Under the pieces are notes generated by a model. The model made no database searches. It had not been told where the DNA came from and saw nothing but the letters and a program-made list of their open reading frames with translations. From Armatimonadota bacterium (GTDB lineage: Bacteria > Armatimonadota > Zipacnadia > Zipacnadales > FEN-943), in the NCBI GenBank assembly GCA_029777735.1, contig JAKORR010000107.1, positions 1 to 11,048 on the forward strand: a stretch of DNA of 11,048 nt. Direction: 5' to 3'. This document shows, in pieces, positions 7,288 through 11,048 of the stretch. Made by a program: the position numbers and the translations under genes. Numbering within the stretch: the stretch's first letter is position 1; each line of letters opens with the position of its first letter.

Positions 7288-10014
7288 CTACTGCGGGCTG
7301 TTAACCAGCTGGATGTTGTCCAGATAGAACACTCGCTTGTCGGTGGCGGTGCTGCTGAAGCCACACCACGTGAGGACCTTCCAGTCCGGGCTTCCGGTAC
7401 TCAGGCCCTCGAACGCCGTCGCCTTCCCACCCGGCAGCGTGACAGTCATCGACCAGGTGCCGTCAGCCTCGTCGCCGAGCCGAGCCACGAGCTCGAAGTG
7501 CATCCACTCTCCGACGGGCAAGTCAAGAACGGGCTTGCCGCCCACGACAAGCTGGCCGTTGCGCACTGAGAAGCTTGGGCCGACCTTGTACGGGTTCGAC
7601 GAGTCGCGCCACTCGTGATACATGATGACTCCCTCTTCGATCCGCATGTCGAAGCTACAACGCGTGATGCCCTCGGTATGGTTGGGCAAGTAGTAGAAGT
7701 GAGGGTTGTAGTCGTGCTGTAGACCCGGAGCGTCCACAATCTTTAGGCAGTGCTTGCCGCTCGCCGCCAACTCGTCGGTGACGGAGATAGACGCCGCGCC
7801 CTCGGTGTAGACCTTGGCTCTGGCCGGCTGGGCCCCCACCGGCGAGGCCTCGAAGTCGTCGTTGATCTTCAGCGGTGGCGGAGGTGGCGGATCAGGCGCG
7901 AATTCGACCTCTGGTAGCTTACTCTCAAGGTCCTGGGCGAGCTTGATCCAGACCGGATCCCCGTATGCGCCCGCCTTCGTGTAGTCAAAGGGCACAAAGC
8001 CTATCTGGGGCGCTGGTGAGTCGGGCTGCAGGCGAAAATCGAAGTTGTCTGGGTCCACGAACTTCGGGTCGGCAACGATGGATCCCTTGTCCCAGCCCCT
8101 CTCCTGTCGCTGCTCCAAGGTCAGCCCTTGGAAGTCTACGGGCTTGCCCGACGCATCCCAGTAAAGGTTGTTGCGGAAGATGACATTGTCGTCGTTGATG
8201 CGCCCGGCTGTGACCAGCTCGCCATCCTTCCAGTACACGATGTTGCGCTCGTAGGTGAAGGAGATGTGCTCCTCGACGCGGGAGCGCTGCACCTGACCGT
8301 CCATGCTAAAGGCGAGAATATTGTTGCGCACCACGTTCTCCCGCCCGTAGTGCTGGTGGTACGTTCCTGTCTTGACGTTGTACACTAGATTATTCTCCAT
8401 TACGATGTACGAGCTGCCCTCGTCGTTGTACAGACCCCATCCGCCCCGCCCATACTTGTCGTAGGAGTATACGTGGTGGATGCGGTTGTTGCTGACCGTA
8501 GTGCCCTCCGAGGGCCCCAGCGTGTATACGCCGCCCATGTCGCTGAGCACGCCCCAGCCCAGATGGTGGATGTGGTTGAAGTCGATGGTGTTGCGCTTAG
8601 CCAGGCTCTCGGCATAGCCCCAGCGCCACCCAACAGAGATACCTGTATAAAAGAAGTCCGAAATATCGTTGTGAGTGACCTTGTTGTCGCCGCTGTGTCC
8701 GATCCAGACACCGTGGGCGCCGGTGAACACCCGCGCGCCCGAGTGGATGATGTTGTTGTCCACTGTAATGCGTCCCGTGCGGTTAGCTAAGTCGGCCTGG
8801 ATGACGGTCTCGCCGATGCGCACGCCTCCGGCCGCCATGTCGTGGATAAAGGTGCGCTCGACACGACAGTCCCAGCACCCGCGGCGGATCCAGACAGCGT
8901 AGATGCCGATGTGGCCGATTTCACAGTCCTCCAAGGCCACGTTACACGCACCATCGGCCATGACCACCGCTGGTATGCTGACCTCAGCCTGACCATCGCC
9001 ATGGCCCTGTGGGGGGAGAATGTACTGGCTGTGGCGGAAGGCTAGACCCTTGAGCGTGATGTGCTCCACGGTCATGCCGAGCGCTGGTTCGCCCAGGAAG
9101 TGTACAAACTGATCGAGCACTGGAGCCACGACTTCCGCCTCGGTCATGTCCTCGCCGGGCAGCGGCATGTAGTACAGCGTGCCATCGCGGCTGAGAAACC
9201 ACTCGCCGGGTTCGTCGAGGGCCTCCAGGTAGTTCTCGACGTGATAGCGTTGGCTGGGCGCCCATTGGCAGAAGGCCCAGGGTGCGCCGCCCGTGCAGAT
9301 CACGGTGTCGGTCTCTGGGTCGAAGCTCGCAACCCGATGGCGAGAAGTCTCCCAGGAGTGATAGGCAACTACCGTGACATCGTTGAGATTCTCGCGGGGC
9401 TGGAAATCGCCCGGCCGCGCAAGGAAGGCGCGATTGCTGAGGTTGGTGAGCTGGCCTGTGGCCGGGTCAAGACCATGCTCCACCCTGTCGAGCATGTAAT
9501 AGTAGAACCTGTTGGGCGATCGTGCCCGCGTGGCGCGCCTGCCGTTGACCCAGAGCTGTTCGAAGTACCACTCGCCTTCCGCAACTCCGGGGACGGTGGT
9601 TGTCCAGATGCCCCTCTCCCATGGCCTGAAACCGGTAATGGCCTGGCCGCCTGAGAAGATTGGCTTGGCGCCTGCGGCCGCCTCATAGCTGATGGGGCAT
9701 GCCTCTGTGCCGCTATCTTCCGGGGTGAAGACCAAGGGCTCACGGAGGAGGTAGTTCCCTCCGGAAACAACAACCCGCACCGGCTGCTGAAGTGGACCGC
9801 GTGCCTTAACCCGTCGGATGGCGTCGCGTGCTCCAATCAGTGACGCCAGCGGCCCGTCCGTCTTCGCGTCGTTGGGCTTGGCCAGGTTGCCCGACCAGTT
9901 ATCGTTGCCATCGGGGGCAACATGGAGAGTGAGGGCACTGGCGCTCTGACATCCGATGACTGCCAGCACACCCACCAGGATTCCCACGCCGATAGATACC
10001 GCACTAAAATTCAT
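7288..10014 (-). CDS. secreted GH141-like parallel beta-helix protein with C-terminal sandwich domain
   Basis: The product has 908 residues. The N-terminus is hydrophobic (5-21) and offers two processing options: a lipobox VIGC (19-22), or signal peptidase I cleavage after SASA (27). It lacks basic residues at the start. Residues about 28-170 carry the opening common to GH141-like proteins: HVAPDGNDNWSG, a GGNYLL segment, TPEDSGT (97-103), and LWVNGRRATRARSPN (154-168). Residues about 310-690 are a right-handed parallel beta-helix with repeated N/H-rich turns (DNNIIHSG, HNDISDF, NHIHHLG, NNRIHHVY, ENNLVYN, RNNILAF). The acidic motifs SDMGG (491-495) and NDEGS (530-534) are candidate catalytic sites by inference. 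A six-proline linker (709-714) leads to a sandwich domain (716-908) with HEWRD (800-804), YKVGPSF and FYLDNIQL. GH141 members known so far act on fucose- or xylose-containing plant glycans; the substrate here is undetermined. It lies upstream of the tandem-domain gene in a likely operon. Confidence 0.82.
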   Translation of the reverse strand: MNFSAVSIGVGILVGVLAVIGCQSASALTLHVAPDGNDNWSGNLAKPNDAKTDGPLASLIGARDAIRRVKARGPLQQPVRVVVSGGNYLLREPLVFTPEDSGTEACPISYEAAAGAKPIFSGGQAITGFRPWERGIWTTTVPGVAEGEWYFEQLWVNGRRATRARSPNRFYYYMLDRVEHGLDPATGQLTNLSNRAFLARPGDFQPRENLNDVTVVAYHSWETSRHRVASFDPETDTVICTGGAPWAFCQWAPSQRYHVENYLEALDEPGEWFLSRDGTLYYMPLPGEDMTEAEVVAPVLDQFVHFLGEPALGMTVEHITLKGLAFRHSQYILPPQGHGDGQAEVSIPAVVMADGACNVALEDCEIGHIGIYAVWIRRGCWDCRVERTFIHDMAAGGVRIGETVIQADLANRTGRITVDNNIIHSGARVFTGAHGVWIGHSGDNKVTHNDISDFFYTGISVGWRWGYAESLAKRNTIDFNHIHHLGWGVLSDMGGVYTLGPSEGTTVSNNRIHHVYSYDKYGRGGWGLYNDEGSSYIVMENNLVYNVKTGTYHQHYGRENVVRNNILAFSMDGQVQRSRVEEHISFTYERNIVYWKDGELVTAGRINDDNVIFRNNLYWDASGKPVDFQGLTLEQRQERGWDKGSIVADPKFVDPDNFDFRLQPDSPAPQIGFVPFDYTKAGAYGDPVWIKLAQDLESKLPEVEFAPDPPPPPPLKINDDFEASPVGAQPARAKVYTEGAASISVTDELAASGKHCLKIVDAPGLQHDYNPHFYYLPNHTEGITRCSFDMRIEEGVIMYHEWRDSSNPYKVGPSFSVRNGQLVVGGKPVLDLPVGEWMHFELVARLGDEADGTWSMTVTLPGGKATAFEGLSTGSPDWKVLTWCGFSSTATDKRVFYLDNIQLVNSPQ

Positions 10015-10016
10015 AG

Positions 10017-10043
10017 CTGCTCACCTCGTAGTCAGGTGAACAG
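10017..10043 (-). promoter_or_regulatory. hairpin burying the Shine-Dalgarno of the beta-helix gene
   Basis: On the minus strand CTGTTCACCT is followed by a 7-base loop GACTACG and then AGGTGAGCAG. These arms form ten consecutive pairs, one of them G-U, ending two bases before the ATG at 10014. The 3' arm contains the strong Shine-Dalgarno GAGGTGA's AGGTGA core. If the RNA folds this way the ribosome site is occluded, suggesting control of translation by an RNA-binding protein, temperature or ribosome movement. No aptamer-like domain is recognisable upstream in the 142-base leader. Confidence 0.55.
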
Positions 10044-10131
10044 TACCTTCGAGGTCCACGGCCCAATCCCTGCCCCTACAAATCGAGCTGGTAAATAAGT
10101 AGGCCCCGTGTCCTTCTCGCCCGGCATTCCC

Positions 10132-10163
10132 CTTCTGATCCGCGCTTTGGACTTGGTCAGAAG
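10132..10163 (-). repeat. inverted repeat overlapping the radical SAM stop codon
   Basis: On the minus strand CTTCTGA (10163-10157, including the TGA stop) pairs with TCAGAAG (10138-10132) across an 18-base loop. The sequence continues GGGAATG with no T-tract, so it is not a standard intrinsic terminator. It may be incidental or a weak 3'-end structure between this gene and the beta-helix gene. Confidence 0.3.
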
Positions 10164-11048
10164 CGTTTGATCTTCAGCAGCATCTTACGCAGGCCCGACA
10201 GCCCCATCACCGACAGCAGCGTTCTCACCAGGCGCTTGCGCCCCAGGTAAAACCGCAAGTAGGCCGCCTTCTTCAGCCGATCCAGCACCTTCGGCGGCAG
10301 CGTAGCTCCCTCGCCGTAGACGGGGCGCTTGTAGTAATCAAACTGCGAGAAGTCGACGACGATGGCCTCGCGCGTCCTATCGTACAAGTGCGTGTGAGGC
10401 AGAGGTGTCGTGATGGAGAAGGTCACGTCGTCCAGAGGCAACTCCTGGGCGAGTTGCACTGTGGCCCGTGCCTCCTCCAGCGTCTCACTTGGCGCCCCTA
10501 GCATGAAGTAGCCGCGCACATGGAGCCCCAGACGCTTGCCTAGTGCCACGGCTTCGCGCACCTGCTCTACGGTGATGCCCTTGCAGTAGATCTCGTCGAG
10601 AATGCGTTGACTGGCCGACTCGATGCCGAGGTGAATTATGCGCAGCCCGGCGTCCTTCATTAGGGCCAGCGTCTCTTCGTCCACCCGGTCGGCACGTACG
10701 TTGCAGCCCCAGATCAGTCCCACCCGCTCGGCGATGACCTTCTCGCAGAAGGAGCGCATCCAGCCTTTGTCGAGCAGGAAGGTGTCGTCAAGCCACATTA
10801 GGCCGTCGATCCGGTAACGGTCGCGCAGCTCGATCATCTCGGCGACCAGGTTTCCCGGCGAGCGGCGGCGAACCCGGCTGCCAAACAGCATGCGCAGCGT
10901 GGGCTGGCAGTAGGCGCACTGGTGTGGGCACCCCCGCGACGCCATGATAGATGTGCCCTTGAGACCGTAGCGCACGGCATCGAGCTGGTACCACAGCGAG
11001 ATATACCTGCGCATGGGCAGCAGGTCCCAGGCCGGGAAAGGCAGCCAG
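10157..11048 (-). CDS. B12-binding-type radical SAM protein, C-terminal part
   Basis: The frame stays open to the window edge, and the codons before the first in-window ATG (11012-11014) read WLPFPAWDLLP. This is the linker typical between an N-terminal cobalamin-binding domain and the radical SAM core, so the gene is 5' truncated and the ATG is internal. Counting from that Met, GCPHQCAYC gives the CX3CX2C cluster cysteines at 29, 33 and 36, which bind the [4Fe-4S] cluster that cleaves S-adenosylmethionine. WLDDTFL, LGIESASQRIL and GYFMLGAPSETLEEA are further core motifs of the BchE/P-methylase-like class. The C-terminus is strongly basic (KMLLKIKRF). Such proteins often methylate unactivated carbons or rearrange lipids, antibiotics or cofactors; the substrate is unknown here. 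It is followed by the beta-helix gene 142 bases later on the same strand, but functional linkage is not shown. Confidence 0.88.
   Translation of the reverse strand, partial: WLPFPAWDLLPMRRYISLWYQLDAVRYGLKGTSIMASRGCPHQCAYCQPTLRMLFGSRVRRRSPGNLVAEMIELRDRYRIDGLMWLDDTFLLDKGWMRSFCEKVIAERVGLIWGCNVRADRVDEETLALMKDAGLRIIHLGIESASQRILDEIYCKGITVEQVREAVALGKRLGLHVRGYFMLGAPSETLEEARATVQLAQELPLDDVTFSITTPLPHTHLYDRTREAIVVDFSQFDYYKRPVYGEGATLPPKVLDRLKKAAYLRFYLGRKRLVRTLLSVMGLSGLRKMLLKIKRF

Noticed and set aside
7281..7297. CCCGC/GCGGG hairpin around the beta-helix stop codon
   Set aside because: Only five pairs, no T-tract, and the closely following gene argues against termination here.
9061..9654. 197-codon plus-strand open frame antisense to the beta-helix gene
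   Set aside because: Shadow frame created by GC-rich codon bias; the minus-strand gene has clear domains across the same bases.
1..11048. CRISPR array, tRNA, rRNA, insertion sequence or phage genes
   Set aside because: No spaced direct repeats, tRNA-like T-arm signatures, transposase motifs or terminal repeats were seen on either strand.

Overview
This is a GC-rich bacterial window, most likely a fragment of an uncultured carbohydrate-degrading lineage. The mix of a long GH38 enzyme, a GH141-like beta-helix protein carrying an extra C-terminal sandwich domain, and a secreted tandem carbohydrate-binding-like protein resembles Armatimonadota, Planctomycetota or related metagenome genomes. That placement is an inference from gene content only; no rRNA or other marker is present. 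Genes use Shine-Dalgarno leaders, with ATG, GTG and apparently one ACG start.

Layout. Plus strand: the C-terminal 125 codons of a RecD2-type helicase (1-378); a 596-base gap with several inverted repeats but no convincing gene (379-974); a 1285-residue cytoplasmic GH38 alpha-mannosidase-like enzyme (975-4832); a 207-base spacer starting with a GC-rich hairpin; and a deoxyhypusine-synthase-like protein (5040-6029). After a 125-base convergent junction everything lies on the minus strand. In transcription order these are a B12-dependent-type radical SAM protein entering from the right edge (11048-10157), a secreted GH141-like parallel beta-helix protein with a C-terminal sandwich domain (10014-7288), and a secreted protein of two tandem galactose-binding-like domains (7234-6155).

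How the genes may work together. The two secreted proteins are 53 bases apart and probably co-transcribed. They look like an outward-facing glycan-binding or glycan-cleaving pair, while the GH38 enzyme has no signal peptide and would act on imported mannosides. The helicase, DHS-like and radical SAM genes have no obvious link to this.

Most notable points: (1) the start regions of the two secreted genes share 14 of 16 bases, and the second one has ACG where the first has ATG; (2) the Shine-Dalgarno sequence of the beta-helix gene is buried in a 10-pair hairpin ending two bases before the ATG; (3) the DHS-like protein keeps the fold motifs but not the catalytic-lysine motif of true deoxyhypusine synthases. 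I did not find a recognisable new defence or mobile system.
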